DNA of 64,000 bases from Candidatus Bathyarchaeota archaeon (GTDB lineage Archaea > Thermoproteota > Bathyarchaeia > 40CM-2-53-6): NCBI GenBank assembly GCA_005888635.1, contig VBAW01000018.1, forward strand, positions 1 to 64,000. The letters run 5' to 3'. Under the pieces are notes generated by a model. The model was given only the letters and a program-made list of their open reading frames with translations, ran no database searches and was not told where the DNA came from. Made by a program: the position numbers and the translations under genes. How positions within the stretch are numbered: the stretch's first letter is position 1; the number at the start of each line of letters is the position of its first letter. Positions 33,170-42,157 of the stretch are shown piece by piece.

Positions 33170-34711
33170 TCAGGCCTTCATTTCTTCTCGGGTCCGAAGC
33201 ACGGGATTCTTCTTCAATCCAAGATACTCACCTGTCACACAGGCGAAGCACATTTCGCCCTGCTTGAGCCCAATTCCCTTGCTCAGTCCTTCGATATCAT
33301 TGTAGCCGAGACCATCGACGCCGATCTCATTACCTACCTTCGTGTTCAATTCTGGAATCGACAATACGTCGCCATCAACCTTGGTCGCCAGCAGTTCCCC
33401 GTGCGTTGGAAAGTCGATGCCCATGTAACATGGGTGGCGGATAGGTGGATAAGTCACGACCATGTAGACCTTCTTGGCACCCGCGTCGCGCAGCGCCCGT
33501 ACGATGTTCTTGCTGCTTGTCCCCCGTACTATGCTGTCATCGACCACGATGACGTTCTTCCCATCGACTACGGGTTTGATGGTTATGATCTCCCTGACGA
33601 TCTCTTCCCGACTCTCATCGGTAGGCTCGATGAAGCTCCTGAGACTTCCCTTCCTCCGATAACGGTCTTTCATCAAACCCTCTTCCATAGGAATCCCACT
33701 CTCTTCAGAATATCCAAGAGCTGCAGGTCGAGCGGAATCAGGGACCGGTATCACCACGTCTGCTTTGAACGGATACTTCCGAGCAAGGACCCTCCCTAGT
33801 TGTCGTCGTGCCTCGTAGACGTATTGGTCCTCGATCTTGCTACTCGGATGCGCGAAGTAAGTGTATTCAAACGCGCAGTGATGGTGTGGAGCTTCTGCAA
33901 ACTTTGTGACGGTTACACTGTCTTTGTTGAGACGGACCAGTTCTCCCGGCTGAACGTCTCGGACAAGCTCGGCGTGCAGAGCAGTTAGCGCACAGCTCTC
34001 GGAGGCTACAATGTTAGTCTTGGTTTCTTCGTCCCAACCTAGGCATAGTGGTCGAAAGCCTGATTCGTCCCTGGCGGCGAGCACCTCGCCCTCGTGTGTG
34101 ACAATGACGAAGCTGTAGGACCCGCTGATTTCCTTCGCGAGTCGGGTGAAGGCTCGTGTCCAATCATGTTCTCGACGATAGTGCTGGAGTAGTCGGTACC
34201 CTGCCAGTTTCGTGTCCGAGTTTGAGTCTATAATCGGGAATTCGCCTTTGACCAGAGGCTCCAGGTCTTCCGTGTTGGCAATGGTCCCGTTCTGGGCAAT
34301 GGCAAACTCTCCATGAATATCCAATGGGTGAGCATTCTCTAGATTCGTTCGTCCCCTAGTAGAATAACGAATATGTCCGATACCTCGGTTACTCTCCAAA
34401 CGGAGGATTTTTCGGGCGTTGGCTGCGGCTCCCACACCGATTAGCCCCAAGCCTTTGATGATAGGCTCGTTGGGCATGGCTAGGCCCCAGGATTCCTGGC
34501 CTCTGTGCTGAAGCGCAGCTAGTCCTTTGACGATACGCTCGGAGACGGGTTCATTCTTTAACGAATAGATTCCAATGACTCCGCAATGTTCCCCTACTGA
34601 GCGGCTTCCACCTTCAACGTGGATTTGTGGAGTCTGGATTCGCTCCGGGCGAGCGAGGACACGATCTTTCGCTCGGACAATGGGATCGGTATTGAAGCCC
34701 CTCAGGTTCAA
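33170..34711 (-). CDS. purF: Amidophosphoribosyltransferase
   Basis: First committed step of purine synthesis, making phosphoribosylamine from PRPP and glutamine. A 513-residue protein with an N-terminal glutaminase beginning EHCGVIGIYSLKNEPVS, where the Cys is the nucleophile after processing of about 42 residues. Then come RGQESWGLAM, GIGHIRYSTRGRTN, QNGTIANTEDLE and YTYFAHPSSKIEDQ, and the phosphoribosyltransferase VIPVPDSARPAALGYS and NVIVVDDSIVRGTSSKNIV. The start at TTG is unusual. The 42-residue leader is long for this family, so a later start is possible. Confidence 0.96.
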   Translation of the reverse strand: MNLRGFNTDPIVRAKDRVLARPERIQTPQIHVEGGSRSVGEHCGVIGIYSLKNEPVSERIVKGLAALQHRGQESWGLAMPNEPIIKGLGLIGVGAAANARKILRLESNRGIGHIRYSTRGRTNLENAHPLDIHGEFAIAQNGTIANTEDLEPLVKGEFPIIDSNSDTKLAGYRLLQHYRREHDWTRAFTRLAKEISGSYSFVIVTHEGEVLAARDESGFRPLCLGWDEETKTNIVASESCALTALHAELVRDVQPGELVRLNKDSVTVTKFAEAPHHHCAFEYTYFAHPSSKIEDQYVYEARRQLGRVLARKYPFKADVVIPVPDSARPAALGYSEESGIPMEEGLMKDRYRRKGSLRSFIEPTDESREEIVREIITIKPVVDGKNVIVVDDSIVRGTSSKNIVRALRDAGAKKVYMVVTYPPIRHPCYMGIDFPTHGELLATKVDGDVLSIPELNTKVGNEIGVDGLGYNDIEGLSKGIGLKQGEMCFACVTGEYLGLKKNPVLRTREEMKA

Positions 34712-34765
34712 TTACAATCCTGTATCAATTTCGGGCCGTGTATAGGTCTTTCTTGACACGATCGT

Positions 34766-36991
34766 CTAAGTCGATGATACTGCAGCGTCCATCGTCTTGG
34801 ACAGAGTCTTGGACCAGGCGTCGACCGCAACTGACAATGGGATTGTGATGATAGGGTCTTCATGGGACTCTAGTTGGATCTTGCCGCCTTGAACTCTACC
34901 TATCTTCGCGGTCCTAATCCTCGCAGCTCTGAGTCTGCGCATTATGCGGGGCGTGTTTTTCGGCCGTGACTCCAAGACGAATCTGGGCTTCGATTCTGAA
35001 AACAGTAACTGAGCGATGTTAGTCGTCTTGGTTGGGACCTTGTCTAGATTTACCGTGAACCCTTTCTGGCCTTGGATGGCCATTTCAGCCAGACTTACAG
35101 CCAGTCCCCCTTTGGATATGTCGTGAGCGGCTTCGACCACTCCGCTTTCGATAACCTTCGTGACGGTTCGGAGGAGTTGTCTCTCTGTTCTCAGATTGAC
35201 CTTCGGGACCCGTCCACCTACTAGTCCCTGAACGCTCTCATAGTATTCGCTTCCGCCGAGTTCTGGCAAGGTTGTTCCAACGATTAGCAGGTCATCTTCT
35301 TCCTTGGCGAGAGCCGAGCCAATCTTCGGTGCTCTGGCATTCCGGAGTCCGACGGCAGCAATTACAGGTGAAGGCTTGATGGCAGTTCTTGTCTGAGTGT
35401 CTTCGTTGTAGAAACTGACTTTTCCTCCAACACACGGGACCCTTGTTGCCTTGAGATAGTCTCGGATAGCCCGTATTGCTTCTTTGAAGGTCCAGAAGAC
35501 CTCGGGGTTGCCGGGGTTTCCGTATTGAAGGTGGTCGACAACGGCGATTGGCTCGGCCCCTGTAGCGACGAGGTTGGAGAAAGCCTCGCTGAGAATTCCA
35601 ACCGTTCCCCAGTATGGGTCCAGGTACACCTGTTTGCTGTTGCCATCGGTGGTAATTGCCAGTGTTCGGCTGTTAGGAAGTCTAATGACGGCGCTATCTG
35701 CTTGTCCCGGTCTGATGATTGTTCGTAGTCCTACTTCGAAATCGTACTGGCGGTATATCCATGCTCGACTGCAAATGTTCGGGCTGCCAAGGAGCGCCAA
35801 CAGAGTCGCGTTGAGGTCCTCCGGAATCTGAGGTTCAGGAGCGTCGGATAATTCGTCAATGTACGGGGGCTTTCTGCCGGACCGCGGAGACAAAGGTGCT
35901 TCTGCGACAAACTTGGCAGGAGCCTCAGCGGCCAAGTGGTTTTGATGCATGATGCGGAGTATTCCGTCATTGGTGAGATGGCCTATGCGTGAGTAGCCTA
36001 GTTCCCATTTGTCCAGGATCCGAGTGAGCTTCTCTTCATTCTTCGACTTGACAATAACTATCATGCGTTCCTGGGACTCACTGATCATGATCTCGGCAGG
36101 GCGCATGCCCGGCTCCCGGATCCGAACATTGTCAAGGTTGATCTCCATGCCCATCCCAGCCTTCGAGGCCATCTCCGAGAGTCCACAAGCCAAGCCTCCA
36201 CCGCCCAGGTCTTTCATTCCCTGAACAATACCCGCATCGACGGCTTCTAGGACCGCTTCGATGATTAGTTTCTTGGTGAACGGGTCCGGGACTTGGACAG
36301 CCGATCTCTCGCTATCCGATCTTTCTGTTAGAGTTCTGCTTGCGAAACTGGCACCTTGAATCCCGTCGCCTCCGGTGCTTCCTCCTATGACATACACTAG
36401 GTACCCTGGACGGATGGATCCGCCAGGAACGAGCTTGTCCCTTAGGCCGAGGCCGAGACATACAACATCCACGAGACAGTTTCGTTCGAAGGAGGTGTCA
36501 AACTCTACTTCGCCTCCTACCGTCGGTACTCCTATGCAGTTCCCGTACGAGCCTATTCCGCGGATCACGTTATCGAAGAGCCAGCGACTATGGCTGCTGC
36601 CCAGAGCTCCAAATCGGAGGGGGTCGAGAAGCGCAATCGGACGAGTCCCTAGTGAGAGGATGTCCCGGACGACGCCTCCGACACCTGTGGCCGCGCCACC
36701 GCAGGGATCGATGGCGCTCGGATGATTGTGGGACTCAATGTGAAGCGTAACGACCCAGCCATTTCCAACATCAATGACCCCAGCGTCAGACCCTGGTCCA
36801 ACTATTACTCGAGGACCCTTGCTAGGCAGAAGCCTAAGCAGCGGCTTGCTCGACTTGTAGCTGCAATGCTCACTCCACTGCGCCTCGAGCATCGCCCATT
36901 CGACCTCGTTGGGCTCGCGGCCGAGTTTCTTGATTGCGTACCGGATCTCTTCATCTGTCAGATTCGGTTTCTGAACTTGTACCGTTGTCAT
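34766..36991 (-). CDS. purL: Phosphoribosylformylglycinamidine synthase, large subunit
   Basis: Uses ATP and ammonia from PurQ to turn FGAR into FGAM. A 741-residue small-type PurL with the first half EWAMLEAQWSEHCSYKSSKPLL (catalytic His), GPGSDAGVIDVGNGWVVTLHIESHNHPSAIDPCGGAATGVGGVVRDILSLGTRPIALLDP and GEVEFDTSFERNCLVDV, and the second half with PCVGGKVSFYNED and AAHDISKGGLAVSLAEMAI. The ATG overlaps the TGA of a small membrane protein gene, so it is translationally coupled to that ORF, not directly to purQ. Confidence 0.97.
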   Translation of the reverse strand: MTTVQVQKPNLTDEEIRYAIKKLGREPNEVEWAMLEAQWSEHCSYKSSKPLLRLLPSKGPRVIVGPGSDAGVIDVGNGWVVTLHIESHNHPSAIDPCGGAATGVGGVVRDILSLGTRPIALLDPLRFGALGSSHSRWLFDNVIRGIGSYGNCIGVPTVGGEVEFDTSFERNCLVDVVCLGLGLRDKLVPGGSIRPGYLVYVIGGSTGGDGIQGASFASRTLTERSDSERSAVQVPDPFTKKLIIEAVLEAVDAGIVQGMKDLGGGGLACGLSEMASKAGMGMEINLDNVRIREPGMRPAEIMISESQERMIVIVKSKNEEKLTRILDKWELGYSRIGHLTNDGILRIMHQNHLAAEAPAKFVAEAPLSPRSGRKPPYIDELSDAPEPQIPEDLNATLLALLGSPNICSRAWIYRQYDFEVGLRTIIRPGQADSAVIRLPNSRTLAITTDGNSKQVYLDPYWGTVGILSEAFSNLVATGAEPIAVVDHLQYGNPGNPEVFWTFKEAIRAIRDYLKATRVPCVGGKVSFYNEDTQTRTAIKPSPVIAAVGLRNARAPKIGSALAKEEDDLLIVGTTLPELGGSEYYESVQGLVGGRVPKVNLRTERQLLRTVTKVIESGVVEAAHDISKGGLAVSLAEMAIQGQKGFTVNLDKVPTKTTNIAQLLFSESKPRFVLESRPKNTPRIMRRLRAARIRTAKIGRVQGGKIQLESHEDPIITIPLSVAVDAWSKTLSKTMDAAVSST

Positions 36992-37194
36992 TGGTCCTGT
37001 TCTCTTGCCTTGTGCATAAGGAGAACGGTTCGTGAGCCTACTATCGCTCCTGCGATGAACCCGATTATCAGCCCCAAGACGCTGTTTATGGCATAGTAGC
37101 TGACGAGCCCCGCAGCAAGTCCAGCAATCAGACCAGCGAGGATCGCGCGCGGAGTAGGACTTGGCCTTCGATTATCACCTGTCGAGCTACTCAG
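36988..37194 (-). CDS. Two-helix membrane mini-protein P3, probable CTG start
   Basis: About 68 residues: SSSTGDNRRPSPTPRAILAG then two Gly-rich helices (LAGLIAGLAAGLVSYYAI, VLGLIIGFIAGAIVGS) and a short basic tail. The track start at 37320 lies inside the next gene and is not likely. The only suitable start is CTG 37194, whose TG overlaps the TGA stop of the upstream gene (CTGA) and which stands 7 nt after AAGGAGG. Its own TGA overlaps the purL ATG (ATGA). It has the same two-helix Gly-rich layout as the upstream protein of 84 residues. Confidence 0.6.
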   Translation of the reverse strand: MSSSTGDNRRPSPTPRAILAGLIAGLAAGLVSYYAINSVLGLIIGFIAGAIVGSRTVLLMHKAREQDQ

Positions 37195-37382
37195 GTAACG
37201 GCCTCCTTCTTTGCGATTAGAGCTACGCCAAGTGCTATCATGACGGCGCCATACGCTCCGCCGAAGATTCCTAGGCCAAAGTAGTAGCTGGTGCTTGATA
37301 ATCCCACCAAAGATACACATCCCATTATTATTGCGAAGACGCCGAGCGCGATTCTACGCTTGGAACGGGCAGATTCGCTCAT
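37191..37382 (-). CDS. Two-helix membrane mini-protein P2
   Basis: A 63-residue protein with two hydrophobic helices (IALGVFAIIMGCVSLVGL and GAYGAVMIALGVALIA) and short basic ends (SARSKRRIA, AKKEAVT). The ATG overlaps the TGA of the 84-residue gene (ATGA), and its own TGA overlaps the CTG of P3. No domain is recognised. It is inside the purQ-purL part of the purine operon. Confidence 0.6.
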   Translation of the reverse strand: MSESARSKRRIALGVFAIIMGCVSLVGLSSTSYYFGLGIFGGAYGAVMIALGVALIAKKEAVT

Positions 37383-37633
37383 CTTGGAGGACGGCTCCTC
37401 TGAGATGTGTAAAAGTACAGACCTGCGGTTATCAACGCTCCTCCGGCGAAACCGAGAAAGAAACCCTGCAGAGTGAAGTTTGGACCAGCCAGAAGACCAA
37501 CGACTAATCCAGCAAGCAGTCCTACAACGATGATCCCAAACACGGATGGGGGAGGAGCACCGGCATATGATCCAGTTGAGGGGGCTGTGTTTTCCGCTGA
37601 CGAAACGTTGAGCTGTGAACTGTGAAAGTTCAT
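37379..37633 (-). CDS. Two-helix membrane mini-protein P1
   Basis: An 84-residue protein. A Ser/Thr/Pro-rich N-terminus (SSAENTAPSTGSYAGAPPPS) is followed by two Gly-rich hydrophobic helices (VFGIIVVGLLAGLVVGLLAG, GFFLGFAGGALITAGLYFY) and a basic end (SQRSRPPR). The ATG lies one nt after the purQ TAG. Its TGA overlaps the ATG of the next mini-protein. Tight coupling with purQ and purL is the only functional clue. Confidence 0.6.
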   Translation of the reverse strand: MNFHSSQLNVSSAENTAPSTGSYAGAPPPSVFGIIVVGLLAGLVVGLLAGPNFTLQGFFLGFAGGALITAGLYFYTSQRSRPPR

Positions 37634-37634
37634 C

Positions 37635-38348
37635 CTAAGCTTCAGGCCCGTGCAACGTTCTCATCATAGAGTCGAAGATGACTCTGCCATCAGTCTGATT
37701 GTCAAGTGACAATACTGGTATTGAGGCTCTTTCGGGATGCGGCATCAGGCCCATTACATTGCCCTTCTGATTACATACGCCGGCGATGTTGTCGATTGAT
37801 CCGTTAGGATTACCCGCTTCTGTAGCTTCTTTCTTTTCATTCACGTATCTGAATACGATCTGCTGGTTTCTCTCCAGTTCTGGAATTTGTTCTTTATCGA
37901 GATAATAACGTCCCTCATTGTGCGCGATTGGAATTTCCAATACCTGTCCTGCATTGGCCCTTTTCGTGAAGGGCGTGCGTGTGGTTTCGACTCTCAATCT
38001 AGTCCATGTGCAAACGAAGCGGAGTGAGCTATTACGCAACACCGCTCCTGGTAGGAGTCCAGCCTCTACCAATATTTGGAATCCATTACATATTCCCAGA
38101 ACTGGCTTGCCACCTTCAGCCGCCTCCTTGACTATTCTGAGGCTGGGACTGGTGGCTGCGATCGCGCCTGCTCGGAGATAGTCGCCGTAGCTGAACCCGC
38201 CGGGAAGGACGTACGCATCATAATCTTCATGCGCCAGATCCTTGTGCCAGACAAGATCTGTCTTTGCCTTGACTACGTCCCGGAGGATTTCTAGGGCGTC
38301 TAGGTCGCAGTTGCTTCCCGGGTATTGGATTACTGCGACCTTTCCCAT
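37635..38348 (-). CDS. purQ: Phosphoribosylformylglycinamidine synthase, glutaminase subunit
   Basis: Supplies ammonia from glutamine to PurL. A 237-residue class I glutamine amidotransferase: VAVIQYPGSNCDLDALEILRDVV, VLPGGFSYGDYLRAGAIAATSPS, PVLGICNGFQILVEAGLLPGAVLRNSSLRFVC (Cys nucleophile) and MGLMPHPERAS (His-Glu). Starts 7 nt after purS. Unusually, purL does not follow directly; three membrane mini-genes come in between. Confidence 0.96.
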   Translation of the reverse strand: MGKVAVIQYPGSNCDLDALEILRDVVKAKTDLVWHKDLAHEDYDAYVLPGGFSYGDYLRAGAIAATSPSLRIVKEAAEGGKPVLGICNGFQILVEAGLLPGAVLRNSSLRFVCTWTRLRVETTRTPFTKRANAGQVLEIPIAHNEGRYYLDKEQIPELERNQQIVFRYVNEKKEATEAGNPNGSIDNIAGVCNQKGNVMGLMPHPERASIPVLSLDNQTDGRVIFDSMMRTLHGPEA

Positions 38349-38355
38349 TACTTGG

Positions 38356-38619
38356 TTATCCTACTATTCTGACTTGGATTGTGTGAGCTGCAGGGTTGTA
38401 GATTCGCAGGTCATCGGAAAGCTTGCGGACTATCGCGCGAGCGTCTTCGGGACTGTTGGCTTCGACGTTCATGCGTAGGAGTTTGCCTGCGCGGACGCCG
38501 GTTACTTGTTTGTAGCCGCCTTTCAAGATGAGATTCTGATGTATCGTCTCCCCTTCAGGGTCTCGGGCTAGCGGCTTATTCTCGACGATGACTTCGACCA
38601 CATAGCTGCCGGGAGTCAT
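38356..38619 (-). CDS. purS: Phosphoribosylformylglycinamidine synthase, PurS subunit
   Basis: An 87-residue PurS, which bridges PurQ and PurL. SYVVEVIVENKPLARDPEGETIHQNLILKGGYKQVTGVRAGKLLRMNVEANSPEDARAIVRKLSDDLRIYNPAAHTIQV is the complete family pattern. It is the first gene of the purine operon. GTAAATA lies about 30 nt before the ATG (near 38645-38651) and could be the TATA box, giving a leaderless transcript. Confidence 0.94.
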   Translation of the reverse strand: MTPGSYVVEVIVENKPLARDPEGETIHQNLILKGGYKQVTGVRAGKLLRMNVEANSPEDARAIVRKLSDDLRIYNPAAHTIQVRIVG

Positions 38620-38648
38620 TACAAGTTTGTATTAATTTCCGCGGCTAT

Positions 38649-39578
38649 TTACCCCTTCTTTAGCACGTTCATGCTAGGGACCGCCGTCGGCTGTCCTTCT
38701 TTCCTGAAGATCAGGCAATACTGGTGATGTCTATTCCCCACCCATGCGTTGAAAACTCCCAGCGGGAGGAGAGTCTTGTCATCCTGACACCACACCTTCT
38801 CATCTTTCGGAGTCCAAGCAAAGGGTTCCTTAGAGAGCGTTGAGACTGTGTCAAATGCCAGGGGGTACATTTTTCCCTCAGTGAAGACATTGTTCGTTAT
38901 GATCGTCAGGTAGCCTTTCGGTTTCATCACCTTGTAGACTTCATCGAAGGCGCGTTTCAGCGCATGCTGGAAATCCTGATAATCCCCGATGTTACCGATC
39001 TCATCAGGATTATCACTATAAGTCGTATCTAGTCCTTTTTCCGCGCGACCCTTTTGGCGCATATGACTCCTTCTCAGTTGGTTCCAGTAAGGAGGCGAGG
39101 TGATGCAATAATCGGCCGGAGGGAAAGCGTTCTCCTTCCAAATCTTCGATAGTTTTGCCGAATCAGCAGTAATGATCTTGGCCCAGGACGATTTACTTTT
39201 TGTCGCTTCCTTACTTGCCCTTCTCTGAGCTAGCACATCTCGGACTCGCTCCTTCGAAATGCCGGCATATTTCTTGACAATCTCAAATCCTATTCCTGAG
39301 CGCCCCGTTTCCAGTGCTGCCACCAAGGTGCTCCCAGTTCCAACAAAAGGGTCGACGACTATCTCGCCCTTCTTTGTGAAGAAAGAAACAAATTCCCTCA
39401 CTAGGGATTCCGGAAAAGAAGCAGGATGTCGAATCTTCCGGTCTTCCCTAGGGTCAGGCCTATGGACGAACCACGACTTTGTGAACTTGATCCAGTCCCT
39501 TCCAGAAAGGTCGTTCAGCTTGTTGCTGCGAGTCACCTTTGCTGAGGCTTGGCGATGAACAGTTTCAGTCTCCATCAT
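38649..39578 (-). CDS. DNA methyltransferase (site-specific, N4/N6 type)
   Basis: A 309-residue enzyme with the AdoMet motif VVDPFVGTGSTLVAALETGRSGIGFEI at about residues 75-100 and the catalytic TSPPYWNQLRRSHMRQKG later. The order is opposite to that of the methyltransferase at 9.7 kb, so the two belong to different classes. The segment KIRHPASFPESLVREFVSFFTKKGEIV before motif I is typical of this type. No endonuclease is evident beside it. The gene is divergent from the KNTase-like gene and tail-to-head with purS. Confidence 0.88.
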   Translation of the reverse strand: MMETETVHRQASAKVTRSNKLNDLSGRDWIKFTKSWFVHRPDPREDRKIRHPASFPESLVREFVSFFTKKGEIVVDPFVGTGSTLVAALETGRSGIGFEIVKKYAGISKERVRDVLAQRRASKEATKSKSSWAKIITADSAKLSKIWKENAFPPADYCITSPPYWNQLRRSHMRQKGRAEKGLDTTYSDNPDEIGNIGDYQDFQHALKRAFDEVYKVMKPKGYLTIITNNVFTEGKMYPLAFDTVSTLSKEPFAWTPKDEKVWCQDDKTLLPLGVFNAWVGNRHHQYCLIFRKEGQPTAVPSMNVLKKG

Positions 39579-39668
39579 TAGTTCCCTTGCATAGAATAGG
39601 TCAGGGTAAGGAAGAACCGTACTTTATGAAAGCACGCTAAACACACATCTGGCAGGAAGAGTTGACCC

Positions 39669-40430
39669 GTGTTGGTCCCTAAACTACGAGAGTTTACTCA
39701 CGAAGGTCGGTTGGGGATCGCGCACCAAATTTCGGACCGCATTGTTGAAAAATATGGGAGCGATATTTTAGCAGTTTATGTCTGTGGCTCAACATCAAAG
39801 AAACTTGACCGTCCCTTTTCCGACTTGGAACTGATCGTTGTGGTTCGTGATCAATCGGAGATTCCGATGAAATACTATCTTCACCAAGGACTCATCATAC
39901 AGATTGAATATCTCAAATCTTCGAGCATGCTAGCTGCCGCAGAGCAGCTTACAGACAACTGGCCTTGGGAGGCTGACCAGTACAGGAACAGAATTGCTCT
40001 TTACGAGCGGGATGGGTGGTTTAGAAGGCTCGATGAGGCGGTCGGTAAGAATGACAAAGCGGGTTCTGTTGAAGCGATTCGAAAGTCGTTCATGATGATG
40101 ACTGAGTCTATGGCTGTTATGAAGAATGCGATGCTGACAAACGACAGGGTCGAAATATTGTCGAGAGGACGCGTGCTTGCGGAGGATGCTGCGAGAATAG
40201 TCCTTCTCTTGAATCGAAGGTATGTAACGACGACCAGCTGGCTCTGGAAGATCGTCTTCGATTTACGAACTAAACCTAAGGATTTCAAGGAGCTTGTCGA
40301 GAAGATGTCAGGGTTCGTCCCGACTACTCGGGAAGAAGTTGTCGCTTCCTCTGAGAGACTGTACAAAGAGATGAGTGAGCTTGTCACTCAGGCTGGTGTC
40401 AAAATAGAATGCGATGATTTGTGGGTTTGA
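39669..40430 (+). CDS. Kanamycin nucleotidyltransferase-like protein
   Basis: A 253-residue protein that resembles ANT(4')-type aminoglycoside nucleotidyltransferases over its length. DILAVYVCGSTSKKLDRPFSDLELIVVV is the GS...DxE motif and IQIEYLKSSSM supplies the third acid. QLTDNWPWEADQYRNRIALYERDGWFRRLDEAV is the KNTase-specific segment between domains, and the C-terminal region is helical. In this context it may adenylylate another small molecule. The TTG at 39669 is the start. It is divergent from the DNA methyltransferase. Confidence 0.75.
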   Translation: MLVPKLREFTHEGRLGIAHQISDRIVEKYGSDILAVYVCGSTSKKLDRPFSDLELIVVVRDQSEIPMKYYLHQGLIIQIEYLKSSSMLAAAEQLTDNWPWEADQYRNRIALYERDGWFRRLDEAVGKNDKAGSVEAIRKSFMMMTESMAVMKNAMLTNDRVEILSRGRVLAEDAARIVLLLNRRYVTTTSWLWKIVFDLRTKPKDFKELVEKMSGFVPTTREEVVASSERLYKEMSELVTQAGVKIECDDLWV

Positions 40431-40615
40431 GCCGAGCCACGACTCGGAGAGCATCACGACAGAGTCTAGACACTAAGCCACTCAGGTTCTATTGATTCCC
40501 ATGCTTTGTTGAGAGGGGTTACATCACTCCATTATCCGGCCGAGATTCCATGCGACAAGAGATTCCAGCGTTGGCCACTAGGAGACGCGCTCATCCAGCT
40601 AGAACGGTCCATTCT

Positions 40616-42082
40616 ATGGTGGATGATGAGTTACGAGTCTCCACTCACAAGAGCATCATCAAGACCCTGGGACGCCAGTACACTGACGCTGCCCAGTTTT
40701 TCGTAGAGCTCGTGGTAAATTCTTGGATGTGGGGCGAAGCGACCAAAGTCGAGATCAGGATTCCCGAGAGTGGGTCTGCCATCGAGTATGAGGAATGGGG
40801 GAACGGCATGGACCTCACCGGGTTACGAGAATTCCTCACGAAGGGGAAGTTGACTGACGAGGGTTTCTCGCCCAAGTACAAGCGTCCGATACGAGAATCG
40901 TATGGTATGGGGAGTCTCGCTTGGCTTACGGTGGGTAAGGATCTGGAGCTTCAAGTCCACAAGGGCCGGTTCGACCGCACGATTACTCTCACCGAGAACC
41001 TCATCGACAAACACTGGGACGCTACAGACCAATCGACGTGGAGACCCCTACGACTCATTCAAGCGCCTCTAGATCACGATGGTTTGAGAATTCAGATACG
41101 CTCACTCACCAAGAAACCGGATCCAGTAGCCGTCCGGAGAGCTCTACTCGCCAGGGCCAATGTTCTGGCCCTCCGAGGATACGGACCATTCGAAGTCTCC
41201 GTGAACGGAGAACACGTGAAACCCGAGGAGTTGAGAGGCTCGACAATGCTCCCAGTCAACATCGCAACGGAATATGGAAGGATAACAGGGGAGATCATGA
41301 TAATGCCCATATCAAAGGTCAGAGCCGGAATATCCGAGGCGGGAATAAGCGTCCAACAGAAACACATCACCTGTCTTCAGCACCAGTTCTTCGGTCTAGA
41401 CCAATACCGGACCCACGGACTGTCCCGGATCCAGGGGTGGGTCAACGCTGACTTCCTTCGCCGCCTCCCCGGAGGAAATGACTTCGAACATGACAGTGCC
41501 CAGTGGCGTATTTTTGAGAAGGCAATGCGAAGCTTCGTGAAAAACAGGGTCTACAAGTTCCTGAAACAGACAGCCAGCAAAAGGGAACTAAGAAGCATCC
41601 AATATCTCAATCGAGAGATTGCCGAGAGGCTTCGTCGAAGTCTTCGAAGAAACGTTGAGATCCTCTCCAAGGCAATGCTGAATCCAAGAGTGGCTCCGAA
41701 GATCAACATAGTGCCGGGCAAGACGAGGAAGGAGATCGTTCTTGGAGAGAGGAAGCGCAGGAGGGGAAAGAGACATAGTAGAGAAGCCACCCGGAGTATT
41801 ATCCATCTCAAGGACCAGATCCTAGCCTTCGATGTTGCTCATGGTGGAGACCGAGGGCAGGCCTATGTTGAAACTGACAAGAGTGGTGTCCGGACCGTCT
41901 TTGTGAACATGGATCATCCGATGTGGTACGTTGAAGCCGGCATGACTCCGACGAAACTGCGCTATTGTATCAGACAGATACTTGAGAGATCTATTGCGGA
42001 GGAAATTCTCCCTGTGAGCCCTTCTACTCCTGAGGAGACATTTTCCACGTTGGACGCATTATACAACGATGCCCTGGCATAG
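40616..42082 (+). CDS. GHKL-family ATPase
   Basis: About 488 residues from ATG 40616 (the track start adds 22 unlikely residues). The ATP-binding fold of Hsp90, gyrase B, MutL and histidine kinases is visible: N-box FFVELVVNSW (E31, N35), a G1-like EEWGNGMDLTGL where D is replaced by E, and G2-like ESYGMGSLAWLTVG. The 350-residue C-terminal part has a basic region (LGERKRRRGKRHSREATRS) and no known kinase or toprim domain. The ATPase may act in DNA or protein remodelling or in defence, but its partner is unknown. Confidence 0.7.
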   Translation: MVDDELRVSTHKSIIKTLGRQYTDAAQFFVELVVNSWMWGEATKVEIRIPESGSAIEYEEWGNGMDLTGLREFLTKGKLTDEGFSPKYKRPIRESYGMGSLAWLTVGKDLELQVHKGRFDRTITLTENLIDKHWDATDQSTWRPLRLIQAPLDHDGLRIQIRSLTKKPDPVAVRRALLARANVLALRGYGPFEVSVNGEHVKPEELRGSTMLPVNIATEYGRITGEIMIMPISKVRAGISEAGISVQQKHITCLQHQFFGLDQYRTHGLSRIQGWVNADFLRRLPGGNDFEHDSAQWRIFEKAMRSFVKNRVYKFLKQTASKRELRSIQYLNREIAERLRRSLRRNVEILSKAMLNPRVAPKINIVPGKTRKEIVLGERKRRRGKRHSREATRSIIHLKDQILAFDVAHGGDRGQAYVETDKSGVRTVFVNMDHPMWYVEAGMTPTKLRYCIRQILERSIAEEILPVSPSTPEETFSTLDALYNDALA

Positions 42083-42157
42083 AACAGGGCCCTTGGTCAG
42101 CGCAAGATTGGGTCGAGACTAGTCAATATATCCAGAGACCTCGACGGGGTAGGCGAT

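Noticed and set aside
33167-33799. 210-residue plus-strand ORF opposite purF
   Set aside because: Antisense shadow of purF with high GC-skewed codons; no recognisable domain.
36375-36725. Plus-strand ORFs opposite purL
   Set aside because: They overlap the purL reading frame completely and have no supporting signal.
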